This document shows, piece by piece, positions 19,795 to 30,954 of a DNA stretch of 64,000 nt. The DNA lies in the NCBI RefSeq assembly GCF_013044515.1, contig NZ_JABEPR010000001.1, positions 496,001-560,000 of the forward strand, written 5' to 3'. The notes beneath the pieces are model-generated. The model saw nothing but the letters and a program-made list of their open reading frames with translations. It ran no database searches and had not been told where the DNA came from. The translations under genes and the position numbers were made by a program. This DNA is from Sphingomonas sp. ID1715 (lineage in GTDB: Bacteria > Pseudomonadota > Alphaproteobacteria > Sphingomonadales > Sphingomonadaceae). The first letter of the stretch is position 1. Every line of letters starts with the position of its first letter.

Positions 19795-19938
19795 CGAAGT
19801 AACTCTCCTTTGCCCGGCACAGTGCCGGATGAGCGGAATATCGTTTCTCCCGCGCCCCGATTCAAGCGAAACCGGCGAGCATTACACTTTGTTACAAAGG
19901 ATGAACCACTTAGGTTTCGCTGCATATTGAGGGATCCG

Positions 19939-20478
19939 ATGCACCGCCTCTTCGTCGCCATCCGCCCGCCCCTGGCCATCCGCGCGCGGCTGCTCGACCT
20001 GATGGAGGGTGTCGCCGGCGCGCGCTGGCAGGACGACGAGCAGTTGCACATCACCTTGCGGTTCATCGGCGAAGTGGACGGGCATCAGGCGGAGGACGTC
20101 GCTGCGGCCCTCGCGGGCGTGCGGCAGCCGCCCTTCGAGATCGCACTGAACGCCCTCGGCAAGTTCGGCAGCCGCGGTCGCGTCAATACGCTTTGGGCAG
20201 GCGTCGCCCCACGCGAACCACTCGCTGCCCTGCACCGCAAGATCGACCATGCGCTGGTCCGCACCGGGCTGGAGCCCGAGCGCCGCGCCTATCTGCCGCA
20301 CATCACCCTGGCGCGGTTCGGGCGCGAGGCCGGCGGGCTGGACGGCTTCATGGCACGCCATGCGGGCTTGGCGAGCCCGCCGTTCACCATCTCCGGCTTT
20401 GGCCTCTACGAGAGCCACCTGACGCAGGCGGGGGCGCATTATGAACTGATCTCGGCCTACCCTCTCCGCTCGTCCTGA
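19939..20478 (+). CDS. thpR: RNA 2',3'-cyclic phosphodiesterase (2H family, LigT/ThpR)
   Basis: A 179-residue 2H phosphoesterase. Both HxTx motifs are present: HITLRF (His37, Thr39) and HITLARF (His121, Thr123). The family hydrolyses 2',3'-cyclic phosphates of RNA. ATG 19939 was chosen because the conserved HRLFVAIRPP start follows it and GAGGGAT precedes it. The last residues (LRSS) and the TGA stop lie inside a palindromic repeat (20467-20566), so the element has replaced the original end of the gene. Confidence 0.93.
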   Translation: MHRLFVAIRPPLAIRARLLDLMEGVAGARWQDDEQLHITLRFIGEVDGHQAEDVAAALAGVRQPPFEIALNALGKFGSRGRVNTLWAGVAPREPLAALHRKIDHALVRTGLEPERRAYLPHITLARFGREAGGLDGFMARHAGLASPPFTISGFGLYESHLTQAGAHYELISAYPLRSS

Positions 20479-20566
20479 GCGAAGCGCGTCAGCGCGCAGT
20501 CGAAGGGCGCCTGCTCGGTTCCAGCGCCCTTCGACTTCGGCCTTCGGCCTCCGCTCAGGACGAGCG
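20467..20566. repeat. Palindromic repeat, type D, overlapping the thpR stop
   Basis: Outer arms CGCTCGTCCTGAGCG (20467-20481) and CGCTCAGGACGAGCG (20552-20566) are perfect, and inner segments (CGAAGGGCGC and GCGCCCTTCG) also pair, giving a long branched hairpin. The TGA stop of thpR (20476-20478) is inside the left arm. The hairpin could also end transcription, but it has no T-tract. Confidence 0.88.
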
Positions 20567-20612
20567 CGAAGCTCAATTTGCAAAAGACGCCGCGTCGCCG
20601 CTTTGCTAGGCA

Positions 20613-22892
20613 ATGTTCATGACCGTCAGCACCGCCTCTTCGGCCCGCGAGATCCTGACGCGGCTCCATGACGTGATGGCCTCCCGCGCCAATGCGCAGA
20701 CCAAGCTCAACCAGGTCGTGAACATCATCGGCGAGGCGACGTCGAGCGAAGTCTGTTCCCTCTATCTGCTGCGCGACGGCGCGCTGGAGCTGTTCGCGAC
20801 CCGCGGCCTCAGCCAGGAAGCGGTGCATGTCACCAAGCTGGCGCTGGGTGAAGGCCTGGTCGGATCGATCGCCGAGCGGGTCGAGATCCTGAACCTGGAC
20901 GAGGCGGCGGCCCACCCGGATTTCGCCTATAAGCCGGAGACGGGGGAAGAGCGGTTCCACAGCTTTGCCGGTGTGCCGATCATCCGGCGCGAGCGCGCCG
21001 TCGGCGTCCTCTGCGTCCAGCACACCGAACCGCGCCGGTACGAGGATCTCGAAATCGAGGCTCTGCAGACGGTCGGCATGGTCGTCTCGGAACTGATCGC
21101 CAATGCTGGCTTGGTGGACGGGCCGGAGTCTGCCGCCAATCGCCCCGCCTCCACTGCGGCGCTCCGCCTGGCGGGCCAGAAACTGGTGGACGGCATGGCG
21201 CGCGGCTTCGCGGTATTTCACCAGCCCAGGATCAACATCGAGCACACGGTCGCGGAGGACATCGAGGCCGAGCGGCGGCGCGTCTATTCCGCCTTCGCCA
21301 AGATGCGCGAGCAGATCGACACGATGGCCGCGCAGGCCGAGTTCGGAGTCGGCGGCGAGCATGAAGAAGTGCTCGAGACCTACAAGATGTTCGCCTATGA
21401 CGAGGGCTGGTCGCGGCGGATCAACGAAGCGATCGACAGTGGGCTGACCGCCGAGGCGGCGATCGAGCGCGTGCAGCAGCGCACGCGCATGCGGATGCGG
21501 CAGATCGACGACCCGCTGCTCGCCGATCGCATGCACGATCTGGAGGATCTGGCGAACCGCCTGCTGCGCATCGTCTCGGGCCAGCTCGGCACCGCCGCGC
21601 AAATGGGTCTGCGCCAGGATGCCATCCTGATCGCCCGCAATCTCGGCCCGGCAGAACTGCTCGAATATGACCGGCGCCGGCTGAAGGGCGTCATCCTGGA
21701 GGAAGGGTCGCTCACCGCCCATGTCACCATCGTGGCGCGGGCGATGGGCGTGCCGGTGCTCGGCCGGGTCAAGGATGTGCGCCGGCTGATCGGCGAAGGC
21801 GACCTGCTGCTGCTCGACGCGAACCAGAGCGCCGTTTTCGTCCGGCCCAGTGCGTCGATGGAGGAGGCGTTCGAGGCAAAGCTGGCGCTGAGCCAGAAGC
21901 GCCGCGCCTCTTATGCCGCGCTGCGCGGCCTGCCGCCGGTGACCAGGGACGGACAGCGCATCACCCTCATGGTCAATGCCGGCCTGCGCGACGACGCGGC
22001 CGCGCTCGACCTGACCGGCGCGGACGGCATCGGCCTGTTCCGCACCGAGTTCCAATTCCTCGTCTCCGCAACGCTGCCGCAGCGGGAACGGCAGCAGCGC
22101 CTCTATCGCGACATTCTCGACGCGGCGCGCGACCGGCCTGTCGTCTTCCGCACGGTTGATATCGGCGGCGACAAGGCCCTGCCCTATATGCGGCCGGACG
22201 ACATGGGCGAGGAAAACCCGGCCATGGGCTGGCGGGCGCTGCGCGTGGCGCTCGAACGCGACGGGCTGATGAAGGCGCAGGCGCGCGCGCTGCTGGAGGC
22301 GTCCGCGGGCCGCCCACTCCACGTCATGTTTCCGATGGTCTCGGAGCCGTGGGAGTTCGAAGCGGCCAAGGCCATTTTCGAGGCGCAGCGGACATGGATC
22401 GCCTCCCGCAACCGGCCGCTGCCGACCCAGATCCGCTATGGTGCGATGCTCGAAGTTCCGGCGCTGGCGGAGTGCCTGGACCTGTTGCTGCCGGAGCTCG
22501 ACTTCCTGTCGATCGGCACCAACGACCTGACCCAGTTCCTGTTCGCGGCCGACCGCGCGCACCCGAAGCTGGCGGAGCGCTATGACTGGCTCTCACCGGC
22601 GATATTGCGGTTCCTCCGGCGCATCATCGTCCCGGCGCGAGACCATGGCGTGCCGGTCACCGTCTGCGGCGAAATGGGCGGGCGGACGCTCGAGGCCATG
22701 GCCTTGCTCGGGCTCGGCATCGAACGGCTGTCGATCACGCCGATCGGCATCGGTCCGGTCAAGGCGATGGTCCGCTCGCTCGACCTGGCGGCGCTGCGCC
22801 CGGTCATGGAAGGCTGGCTCGCCAATCCCCCGCGCAACCTGCGCCAGGAACTGAGCCGCTGGGCGGAGGATCATGGCGTCGAACTGGCGTGA
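20613..22892 (+). CDS. ptsP: Phosphoenolpyruvate-protein phosphotransferase of the nitrogen PTS (GAF-EI)
   Basis: EI-Ntr transfers phosphate from PEP to NPr, feeding a regulatory cascade. The 759-residue protein has a GAF domain at about 20-165, an N-terminal PEP-utiliser domain to about 300, the phosphohistidine domain with active His370 (GSLTAHVTIVARAMG), and the C-terminal PEP-binding barrel with GLFRTEFQFL, MFPMVSEPWE, and the SIGTNDLTQF and CGEMGGR motifs. The length matches GAF-type EI. Neither NPr nor EIIA is adjacent. Start ATG 20613 or 20619. Confidence 0.95.
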   Translation: MFMTVSTASSAREILTRLHDVMASRANAQTKLNQVVNIIGEATSSEVCSLYLLRDGALELFATRGLSQEAVHVTKLALGEGLVGSIAERVEILNLDEAAAHPDFAYKPETGEERFHSFAGVPIIRRERAVGVLCVQHTEPRRYEDLEIEALQTVGMVVSELIANAGLVDGPESAANRPASTAALRLAGQKLVDGMARGFAVFHQPRINIEHTVAEDIEAERRRVYSAFAKMREQIDTMAAQAEFGVGGEHEEVLETYKMFAYDEGWSRRINEAIDSGLTAEAAIERVQQRTRMRMRQIDDPLLADRMHDLEDLANRLLRIVSGQLGTAAQMGLRQDAILIARNLGPAELLEYDRRRLKGVILEEGSLTAHVTIVARAMGVPVLGRVKDVRRLIGEGDLLLLDANQSAVFVRPSASMEEAFEAKLALSQKRRASYAALRGLPPVTRDGQRITLMVNAGLRDDAAALDLTGADGIGLFRTEFQFLVSATLPQRERQQRLYRDILDAARDRPVVFRTVDIGGDKALPYMRPDDMGEENPAMGWRALRVALERDGLMKAQARALLEASAGRPLHVMFPMVSEPWEFEAAKAIFEAQRTWIASRNRPLPTQIRYGAMLEVPALAECLDLLLPELDFLSIGTNDLTQFLFAADRAHPKLAERYDWLSPAILRFLRRIIVPARDHGVPVTVCGEMGGRTLEAMALLGLGIERLSITPIGIGPVKAMVRSLDLAALRPVMEGWLANPPRNLRQELSRWAEDHGVELA

Positions 22893-22954
22893 GTTGACAA
22901 GGCGGGCGCGCTCTTGTGACAAGCGCTCCTGGGCGCACCCCGCGGAGAGGGTCA

Positions 22955-23767
22955 ATGGACGGATTTGACGCAAACGAAGCCGGCGCCCCCAGTGCAGGCG
23001 GGCAGCTTCGCGACGCCCGCGAGCGCGCCGGTCTCAGCGTCGCCGAGGTGGCCGCCCGCACCCGCATCCCGCAGCGTCACCTCGAGGCGATCGAGCGCGA
23101 CGATTTCAATGCCCTGCCTTCGACCACCTATAGCGTCGGCTTTGCCCGGGCATATGCGCGGACGGTGAACGCCGACGAAGTCGCGATCGCCGCGGCCGTC
23201 CGTGCGCAGCTGGAGCGGACCGGGCGCGAGCGGCACGAATATCAGGCGTTCGAGCCGGCGGACCCAGCGCGGGTCCCGCCGCGCCCGCTCGCCTGGACGG
23301 CAGCGATCGTGGCAATCCTGATCCTTGTCGGCTACGGCATCTGGCGCGCAGCGTGGCAAGGCGGTGACACTGCGCCCGTGGCGGTGGCGTCACCGGCCGC
23401 ATCCCCGACCCCGCAGCCAGTGCGCGGCCCCACCCCTGCGGCCGCGCCGACATCGGGGCCGGTCGTGCTCACCGCGACCGACGAGGTCTGGATCAAGATC
23501 ACCGATGCAAGCGGCAAGGCGCTCGTGCAAAAGGCGCTGGCGGCTGGGGAAACCTATCAGGTGCCTGCCGATGTGCAGGAGCCCAAGCTCACCTTCAGCC
23601 GGCCGGAAGCGTTGAACGTGACCGTTGGCGGCGTCGCCGTCCCGCCGCTCGGCCCGCCGGCCAAGCTGGTCAAGAACGCCGTGCTGACCCCAGACGCCCT
23701 GCGCGCGCGAGCGGCCGGCTCCACGCCCGCTTCGGCGGCAACCCCGACGGCGGCGCCCACGCCCTGA
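22955..23767 (+). CDS. RodZ-like helix-turn-helix membrane protein (HTH_25 plus DUF4115)
   Basis: A 270-residue bitopic membrane protein: a cytoplasmic HTH domain of the Xre type (about residues 15-80, LRDARERAGLSVAEVAARTRI and a YSVGFARAYAR segment), one transmembrane helix at about 111-132, a Pro/Ala-rich linker, then a periplasmic DUF4115-like beta domain (EVWIKITDASGKALVQ). RodZ organises MreB for cell shape; homologues of this form are often annotated simply as HTH proteins. ATG 22955 is preceded by GGAGAGGGTC, which favours it over GTG 22916. truB begins just after the stop. Confidence 0.85.
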   Translation: MDGFDANEAGAPSAGGQLRDARERAGLSVAEVAARTRIPQRHLEAIERDDFNALPSTTYSVGFARAYARTVNADEVAIAAAVRAQLERTGRERHEYQAFEPADPARVPPRPLAWTAAIVAILILVGYGIWRAAWQGGDTAPVAVASPAASPTPQPVRGPTPAAAPTSGPVVLTATDEVWIKITDASGKALVQKALAAGETYQVPADVQEPKLTFSRPEALNVTVGGVAVPPLGPPAKLVKNAVLTPDALRARAAGSTPASAATPTAAPTP

Positions 23768-23774
23768 CCGCAAC

Positions 23775-24728
23775 GTGCATGGCTGGATCATTCTCGACAA
23801 GCCGCTGGGACTTGGTTCAACCCAGGCGGTCAGCGCGGTCAAACGCGCGCTGCGGACCGGCGGCTATCCCAAGCTGAAGGTCGGCCATGGCGGCACGCTC
23901 GATCCGCTGGCGAGCGGCGTATTGCCCGTCGCAATCGGCGAAGCGACCAAGCTCGCCGGCCGCCTGCTCGACAGCGACAAGGTGTATGAATTTACCATCG
24001 GCTTCGGCGAGGAAACGGATACGCTCGACGCCGAGGGCAAGGTGATCGCGACCTCGGACGTGCGGCCCCCCATGGAGCAGGTCGAAGCGTTGCTGCCGCG
24101 CTTCACCGGAGAGATCGAGCAGGTGCCACCGGCCTATTCCGCGCTGAAGGTGAATGGCGAGCGTGCCTATGATCTCGCCCGCGCCGGAGCGGATGTCGCG
24201 CTCGGTTCGCGGTCGGTGATCGTGCATTCTCTCTCTCGTCATTCCCGCGAAAGCGGGAACCCAGAAGGAGCAGAGAAGGGGCTGGGCCCCTGCTTTCGCG
24301 GGGATGACGAAGAGAGTAGTGGAATTGGAGAGATCACCTTCACCGCGCACGTCTCCAAGGGCACTTATATCCGCTCGCTGGCGCGCGACATCGCGCACGC
24401 GCTTGGCACCGTGGGTCACGTCACCTATCTCAGGCGCATCAAGGCCGGCCCCTTCACCCTCGCCCACGCGATTTCGGTGGACAAACTGGACGAACTCGCT
24501 AAGGGGCACGCGCTTGAACAGGTTCTCCTGCCGTTGAGGGCGGGGCTGGACGACATCCCGGCTCTTTCCCTCACCCCCGACCAGGCAGGGCTGCTCCGCA
24601 AGGGTCAGCAATTGGTCGGGATCGCCGCTCCCGATGGCCAATGCTTTGCGATGCTGGACGATGTGCCGGTGGCGCTGGCGGAGGTCCAATCCGGCATCGT
24701 CCGGGTGGTGCGCGGCTTCAACCTCTGA
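23775..24728 (+). CDS. truB: tRNA pseudouridine(55) synthase
   Basis: TruB makes pseudouridine 55 in the T-loop of tRNAs. It starts at GTG 23775 with the conserved GWIILDKP; the catalytic Asp43 is in GHGGTLDPLASGVLP, and the VSKGTYIRSLARDI motif is intact. Residues of about 154-180, between the VIVHSL strand and the following strand, are encoded by a palindromic repeat (24233-24314) inserted in frame. The region is a loop in known TruB structures as I recall, so the enzyme may stay active. rpsO follows after 15 bp. Confidence 0.95.
   Translation: MHGWIILDKPLGLGSTQAVSAVKRALRTGGYPKLKVGHGGTLDPLASGVLPVAIGEATKLAGRLLDSDKVYEFTIGFGEETDTLDAEGKVIATSDVRPPMEQVEALLPRFTGEIEQVPPAYSALKVNGERAYDLARAGADVALGSRSVIVHSLSRHSRESGNPEGAEKGLGPCFRGDDEESSGIGEITFTAHVSKGTYIRSLARDIAHALGTVGHVTYLRRIKAGPFTLAHAISVDKLDELAKGHALEQVLLPLRAGLDDIPALSLTPDQAGLLRKGQQLVGIAAPDGQCFAMLDDVPVALAEVQSGIVRVVRGFNL
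24233..24314. repeat. Palindromic repeat, type E, in frame inside truB
   Basis: The arms (start CTCTCGTCATTCCCGCGAAAG, end CTTTCGCGGGGATGACGAAGAG with minor mismatches) form a long hairpin. Translated, it contains HSRESGNPE on one strand and VIPAKAG on the other, a signature seen in dispersed repeats of many bacteria. It adds about 27 residues to TruB without a frameshift. Confidence 0.9.
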
Positions 24729-24743
24729 CGTGAAAGGAAGACG

Positions 24744-25013
24744 ATGTCGATTACCGCAGAGCGCAAGCAGGCGCTGATCAACGACAATGCCCGCAACTCG
24801 GGCGACACCGGTTCCCCCGAAGTGCAGGTCGCCATCCTGACCGAGCGCATCCAGAACCTGACCGAACATTTCAAGACGCACGCGAAGGACAACCATTCCC
24901 GCCGCGGCCTGCTGATGCTCGTCAACAAGCGCCGTTCGCTGCTGGATTATCTCCGCAAGTCGGACGCGCAGCGTTATACTGATCTCATCGCGAAGCTCGG
25001 CCTTCGCAAATAA
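24744..25013 (+). CDS. rpsO: 30S ribosomal protein S15
   Basis: S15 binds the central domain of 16S rRNA and nucleates platform assembly. The 89-residue length is exact for the family. The signature motif runs from [15 protein letters not shown] through [21 protein letters not shown]. The gene is preceded by AAGGAAGACG, follows truB by 15 bp, and is followed by a strong hairpin terminator before pnp, the truB-rpsO-pnp order found in many bacteria. Confidence 0.98.
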   Translation: MSITAERKQALINDNARNSGDTGSPEVQVAILTERIQNLTEHFKTHAKDNHSRRGLLMLVNKRRSLLDYLRKSDAQRYTDLIAKLGLRK

Positions 25014-25020
25014 CCCGGAG

Positions 25021-25041
25021 CGGCCGCCCTTCTGGCGGCCG
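25021..25041 (+). terminator. Terminator or attenuator between rpsO and pnp
   Basis: Eight-base arms CGGCCGCC and GGCGGCCG enclose a CTTCT loop and are followed by GTTTCTCT. It may end rpsO transcripts partly, leaving some read-through into pnp. Confidence 0.75.
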
Positions 25042-25062
25042 TTTCTCTATCCGCGAGGCGCA

Positions 25063-25149
25063 ATACGGCGTCTCCGGCCGAGCCGTATCGGCTCACCCAA
25101 AGGACCCAGGAAGGGTCCAACACAGGCCCCGGCCGCATCGGGCGGCCGG
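25063..25149 (+). promoter_or_regulatory. Structured pnp leader with tandem hairpins
   Basis: Three perfect stem-loops lie in series before pnp: 25080-25094 (GAGCCG/CGGCTC), 25102-25118 (GGACCC/GGGTCC, loop AGGAA), and 25129-25149 (CCGGCCGC/GCGGCCGG). The first can alternatively pair upstream as ATACGGC/GCCGTAT (25063-25069 with 25082-25088). The last ends just before the ribosome binding site of pnp. In E. coli the pnp leader is a double-stranded target for RNase III and PNPase autocontrol; similar use here is an inference. Confidence 0.6.
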
Positions 25150-25164
25150 ACGTAAGGAAAATAC

Positions 25165-27516
<2,352 letters not shown>

Positions 27517-27544
27517 GCTTGAGGCAAATCCTCAAACGATAAGG

Positions 27545-27572
27545 AAAGGCCCCGCAGCGATGCGGGGCCTTT
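27545..27572 (+). terminator. Rho-independent terminator of pnp
   Basis: Twelve-base perfect arms (AAAGGCCCCGCA and TGCGGGGCCTTT) enclose a GCGA tetraloop and run into TTTTCTGTCTC. It separates pnp from the next operon. Confidence 0.93.
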
Positions 27573-27682
27573 TCTGTCTCGCTCTGGGTCGCGCTCGTCA
27601 TTCAATCCATTTCGGATGAGACTGGCCGAGTTCGTGGCTTCCAAGCAGGTTAGCCTCCCCCGGTATCGATTCGGGGGGAATA

Positions 27683-28984
27683 ATGAACGGAGTAGACGCC
27701 TACTCGGCGCTCGATCTGAGCGACGGGTCCGCCGCCGTCCGCGCGCTGCTCGACAGCAGCTCGACCGAGGCAGGACAGACCAGCATCGTCGTTTCAGGAG
27801 CAACGCAGAGCTACAATGCGCGGCAGCCTGCCGGCCTGACCCCGGCAATGCAGGCCTGGTATGCCCGCTTCGTTGCAACTGCGCGGCTGGCAGCGATTGC
27901 GGAAGTGCGCAGCGCCTTCCAATCCGACGCCGGCGGAGCGGCAAAGGGCGTCTATCTCGAAGCCGAGCGCGACATGGCCATGCGCCGCCAGGTGCTGGCT
28001 GCGATCGATCAGGCTGCCAGATTTGCCGACGCGCATGGCGAGCTACTGAACAACCATGAGCGGATCGTCGCCGAGTTCGAGACCAAGCGCGCCCAGCTGA
28101 ACCGGCAGCCGACGCGCTTCCCGACATGGGGCTATGTGCTGCTGCTGATCGGCATCGTGATGCTCGAAGCGGCCATCAACTTCGAGAGCTTTCTCCGCGT
28201 ACCCTATATCACCAGCCCCTTCCTTGCGACGGGGGCTACCCTGGCGGTCGGTCTCGCGATCGGCTTCGCCTCGCATTTTCATGGCGTCGTGTTTCGCCAG
28301 ATGCACTATCTGTTCTCGCCGCAGGAGGCTGCCGAGGTCGGGCATGAAGAACGGCGCAAGGATGCCATCCGGCGCCTGATCTTCGGCACGCTGCTGCTGG
28401 CCGTGGCGCTGCTGATGGTCGGGGGAGCGCGCTTCTACTATCTGCGCGACTACATCGTTCAGGCGCGCATCCTCGGCGTGTCCCCGCCCTCCATGTTCGG
28501 TGGCATCATCTTCATGCTGCTCGGCAATGTGGTGGCATATTGCGTCGGCGCACTGGTGGCGTATCTGACGCACGACTCGCATCCGCGCTACGCAGAGCTG
28601 GACCGCGAACTCAGGACATCGACGAAAAAGGTCGAAGAGCTGAAGCGACAACGCAGCAAGGCGTTGCGCGCCCTGCGCGAAGGCGCGGACAACAAGGTGC
28701 AAGGGCAGGTCAACCAAGACGCGTTGACCCGTGGGCCGCGCTATAACGAGTTGCGGGAAGCAGCCGCGCGGATCGTGACCAAGGACCAGGAAGTCATCGG
28801 CGCGCTGATGACCTACCGCAACGCTCTGCTCGGCGCGATGAACGGCGCGGCGGGTCAGGCACGCTTCCGCTATCCCGACGGCAGCTATGAAGCGCTTCTT
28901 CCCATGTCCGGCGACATCTATCTCACGGCCGATGAATATGCCGCCAAAGAGCTGTCCCTTGGCTTCACCACGGGAGAGAATTGA
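27683..28984 (+). CDS. Four-helix membrane protein with a coiled-coil tail, unknown function
   Basis: First gene of a five-gene envelope operon. The 433-residue protein has a soluble, largely helical N-terminal part (1-145), then transmembrane helices at about 149-166, 178-197, 231-250 and 272-294, then a charged coiled coil (303-335) and a C-terminal segment ending near FRYPDGSYEALLP. There is no signal peptide, so both ends are probably cytoplasmic. GGGGGGAATA precedes the ATG. I recognise no family: it is not a MotA/ExbB protein, because the TM pattern and polar residues do not fit. Its TGA overlaps the ATG of the next gene. Confidence 0.8.
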   Translation: MNGVDAYSALDLSDGSAAVRALLDSSSTEAGQTSIVVSGATQSYNARQPAGLTPAMQAWYARFVATARLAAIAEVRSAFQSDAGGAAKGVYLEAERDMAMRRQVLAAIDQAARFADAHGELLNNHERIVAEFETKRAQLNRQPTRFPTWGYVLLLIGIVMLEAAINFESFLRVPYITSPFLATGATLAVGLAIGFASHFHGVVFRQMHYLFSPQEAAEVGHEERRKDAIRRLIFGTLLLAVALLMVGGARFYYLRDYIVQARILGVSPPSMFGGIIFMLLGNVVAYCVGALVAYLTHDSHPRYAELDRELRTSTKKVEELKRQRSKALRALREGADNKVQGQVNQDALTRGPRYNELREAAARIVTKDQEVIGALMTYRNALLGAMNGAAGQARFRYPDGSYEALLPMSGDIYLTADEYAAKELSLGFTTGEN

Positions 28985-30249
28985 TGCGTCGGCTGATCTT
29001 CGCATCCTCGGTAGTGGCGTTGCTTGCCGGTTGCGGGGGCGACCCGGTGCTCGACAAGCAGGACGGCAAGGGTCTGGTCAAGCTGGAGGCGGCCTGCTCG
29101 CTCGCGGGGCTGCCGTCGGCCCTGCGCGAAACGCTGGTCGTCATCGACAAGACCATGGTGAAACCCGCCGATCCGGAAACCTTCAGGGTGGAGAATCCGG
29201 AGCTGTGGGCGTTGGTCACCGGACTAGCGGATGGCCAGCGCGCATCCGATACCGGAGCAATGGCGCCTCGTGAGCGGCTGACCATCGCGCTTGCGGATCC
29301 CCAAAGCGGCGGCCTCGAACAGCTCTTCACCGGCTGCCTTCCGGGTTTGTCCGCGGATGAGATGGCGGGCCGCACCGGCAAGGGTGAAGATGGTCTCTCC
29401 AGCAAGTTCTTCGGCTCGGACATGGCGTCGCAGATCAGCCGTCAGCGCGAGGAATTCCTGAAGCAGGTGGTGATCTCCATCGCGACGGCAAAGTTCGGAG
29501 GCCAGGCGAGACCGGCTGACAACTTCGGTGATTCTGGCTTCGCACGCACGCTGAAGACTGTCGGACCAGGGCGAGGCACGCCAGGACTGGTCCGGCGCGT
29601 CTTCCTGTTCGCCGATCCCGCCAAGGCGCTGACGACCGTCCCCGCCGAATACGTCGCCGCGCGAAAGCAAGGCTTCGACGCATCGGATGGCTTTCAGGCC
29701 AATTTCGGTCAGTCCGACATCTATGTGGTGCCGGCCGGTCGGCCGCTGGGCGAGAATCAGCGCGCTTTCCTGGACGCCTTTCTTCTGGCATCTCGCGGCG
29801 ACCTAAAGTCGGTTGCGCCCTTCTCACCGGACGGCCTGTCCAAGCCGCCCGTCAGGCTGATCAGCTATAGCGGCGAACTCCCGCTCGGCGGCGGCATCAA
29901 GACTCCGATGGAACTGCGTCTCGCCAGCGCCGCAGACGGCACGATCGTCAACTCCTGGATCTCTTACACAGGCTCGAAGGGCGTGCGCGCGACTCCGCTT
30001 GCGGGGCAGTTCGTGTGCGGCGCCGAGGGCGTCTGCGATCTGCGAGGCGATCCCAATCTCTCACTCGGCCAGCGCTGGCGAACGGAGCCAGGCAAGGCGC
30101 CCCAGCCCCTGCCTGAGGGACCGTTCGGCGGCATGCGCCTCATCGAAGGGAAGGATGACGGCCAGCGACTGACCGGCCGCATCTACGATCCCGTCATTTA
30201 CGTCGGCGACACGGGAGACATCCCGCTGGTTGCACGTCGCACCGAATAG
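28984..30249 (+). CDS. Large predicted lipoprotein, unknown function
   Basis: A 421-residue exported protein with a classical lipobox (SSVVALLAGCGG, Cys17). The overlap TGATG with the upstream membrane protein gene indicates translational coupling. The middle (about 200-285) alternates hydrophobic strands and helices (VRRVFLFADPAKAL, QSDIYVVPAGRP, AFLDAFLLASRGD), which suggests an alpha/beta domain; the C-terminal part (from about 300) looks beta-rich (LISYSGELPLGG, LAGQFVCGAEGVCDLRG). No catalytic motif stands out. Second gene of the envelope operon. Confidence 0.8.
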   Translation: MRRLIFASSVVALLAGCGGDPVLDKQDGKGLVKLEAACSLAGLPSALRETLVVIDKTMVKPADPETFRVENPELWALVTGLADGQRASDTGAMAPRERLTIALADPQSGGLEQLFTGCLPGLSADEMAGRTGKGEDGLSSKFFGSDMASQISRQREEFLKQVVISIATAKFGGQARPADNFGDSGFARTLKTVGPGRGTPGLVRRVFLFADPAKALTTVPAEYVAARKQGFDASDGFQANFGQSDIYVVPAGRPLGENQRAFLDAFLLASRGDLKSVAPFSPDGLSKPPVRLISYSGELPLGGGIKTPMELRLASAADGTIVNSWISYTGSKGVRATPLAGQFVCGAEGVCDLRGDPNLSLGQRWRTEPGKAPQPLPEGPFGGMRLIEGKDDGQRLTGRIYDPVIYVGDTGDIPLVARRTE

Positions 30250-30261
30250 AGGGGGAGCATC

Positions 30262-30954
30262 ATGTTCAAGCGTATCGTGCTGGTTTCAACGGCCCTCAGT
30301 CTCGTCGCCGTGCCCGTCTCGGCGCAGACCTATGGCGGGCGCAGCCTTTCCGGCAAGACGCATGTCGAACGCGCCATCGGCAAATGCGCGGCCAGTCTGC
30401 TGATCGGCGGACTCCTGGGCGCCGGCATCGGCGCGGCGGCTGGCGATACGAGACGCGGTGCCTTGATCGGCCTCGGCGCCGGGGCGGTGGTCTGTGCCGT
30501 ATTGGTGAGCGCTGCGAGCAGCAAGGATAAGGCGGCATTGCGTGCGGCGCAGCTCGAAGCGCTGAACAGCGGCGCAGAGCAGACCGTCGCGTGGCAGACC
30601 GAACAGGGGCAACTCGCCCGCACCGTCGTATCCCCATCCGCGCCAGGCTCCGTGCTGCTGTCTCAGGCCGGATCGCTGCAATGCCGGCAGGACGATATGT
30701 GCCGGGTGGGCGACAGCTGGTATCCCAAGGCCGACATCCTGGCCGGCAATGCGGCGCCCAATGCGCCCAAGCTCGTCAAGGCCAGCTTCACGAACGCCCA
30801 ACAGCTCGTCTGTCGCCGGGCGCACGTCAGCATGTCCATCGATGGCAGCGCGGCAACGGATGGAACGGACGTTTCCTGCCTGGTGGGGGATACTTGGATC
30901 ACCGGCGATGAATTGAAGAAGCACAAGATCAACGAAGCGCATGTAACGGCATGA
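30262..30954 (+). CDS. Exported glycine-zipper protein with duplicated C-terminal module
   Basis: A 230-residue protein with a signal peptide ending at VSAQ. Residues of about 45-80 form a glycine zipper (GGLLGAGIGAAAGDTRRGALIGLGAGAVV), a hairpin often seen in outer-membrane or pore-associated proteins. The C-terminal half contains two related modules: LQCRQDDMCRVGDSWYPKADIL at about 139-160 and LVCRRA...VSCLVGDTWITGDEL at about 185-220, each with two Cys and a VGD(S/T)W motif. The gene lies 12 bp after the lipoprotein gene, and its stop overlaps the next start (ATGA). Confidence 0.8.
   Translation: MFKRIVLVSTALSLVAVPVSAQTYGGRSLSGKTHVERAIGKCAASLLIGGLLGAGIGAAAGDTRRGALIGLGAGAVVCAVLVSAASSKDKAALRAAQLEALNSGAEQTVAWQTEQGQLARTVVSPSAPGSVLLSQAGSLQCRQDDMCRVGDSWYPKADILAGNAAPNAPKLVKASFTNAQQLVCRRAHVSMSIDGSAATDGTDVSCLVGDTWITGDELKKHKINEAHVTA

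Noticed and set aside
20457-22562. Open frame of 701 codons opposite ptsP
   Set aside because: Arises from codon bias on the strand opposite ptsP; no motif, no ribosome binding site.
22894-22922. TTGACA-like -35 before the RodZ-like gene
   Set aside because: No acceptable -10 at the right distance (TGTGAC at best).
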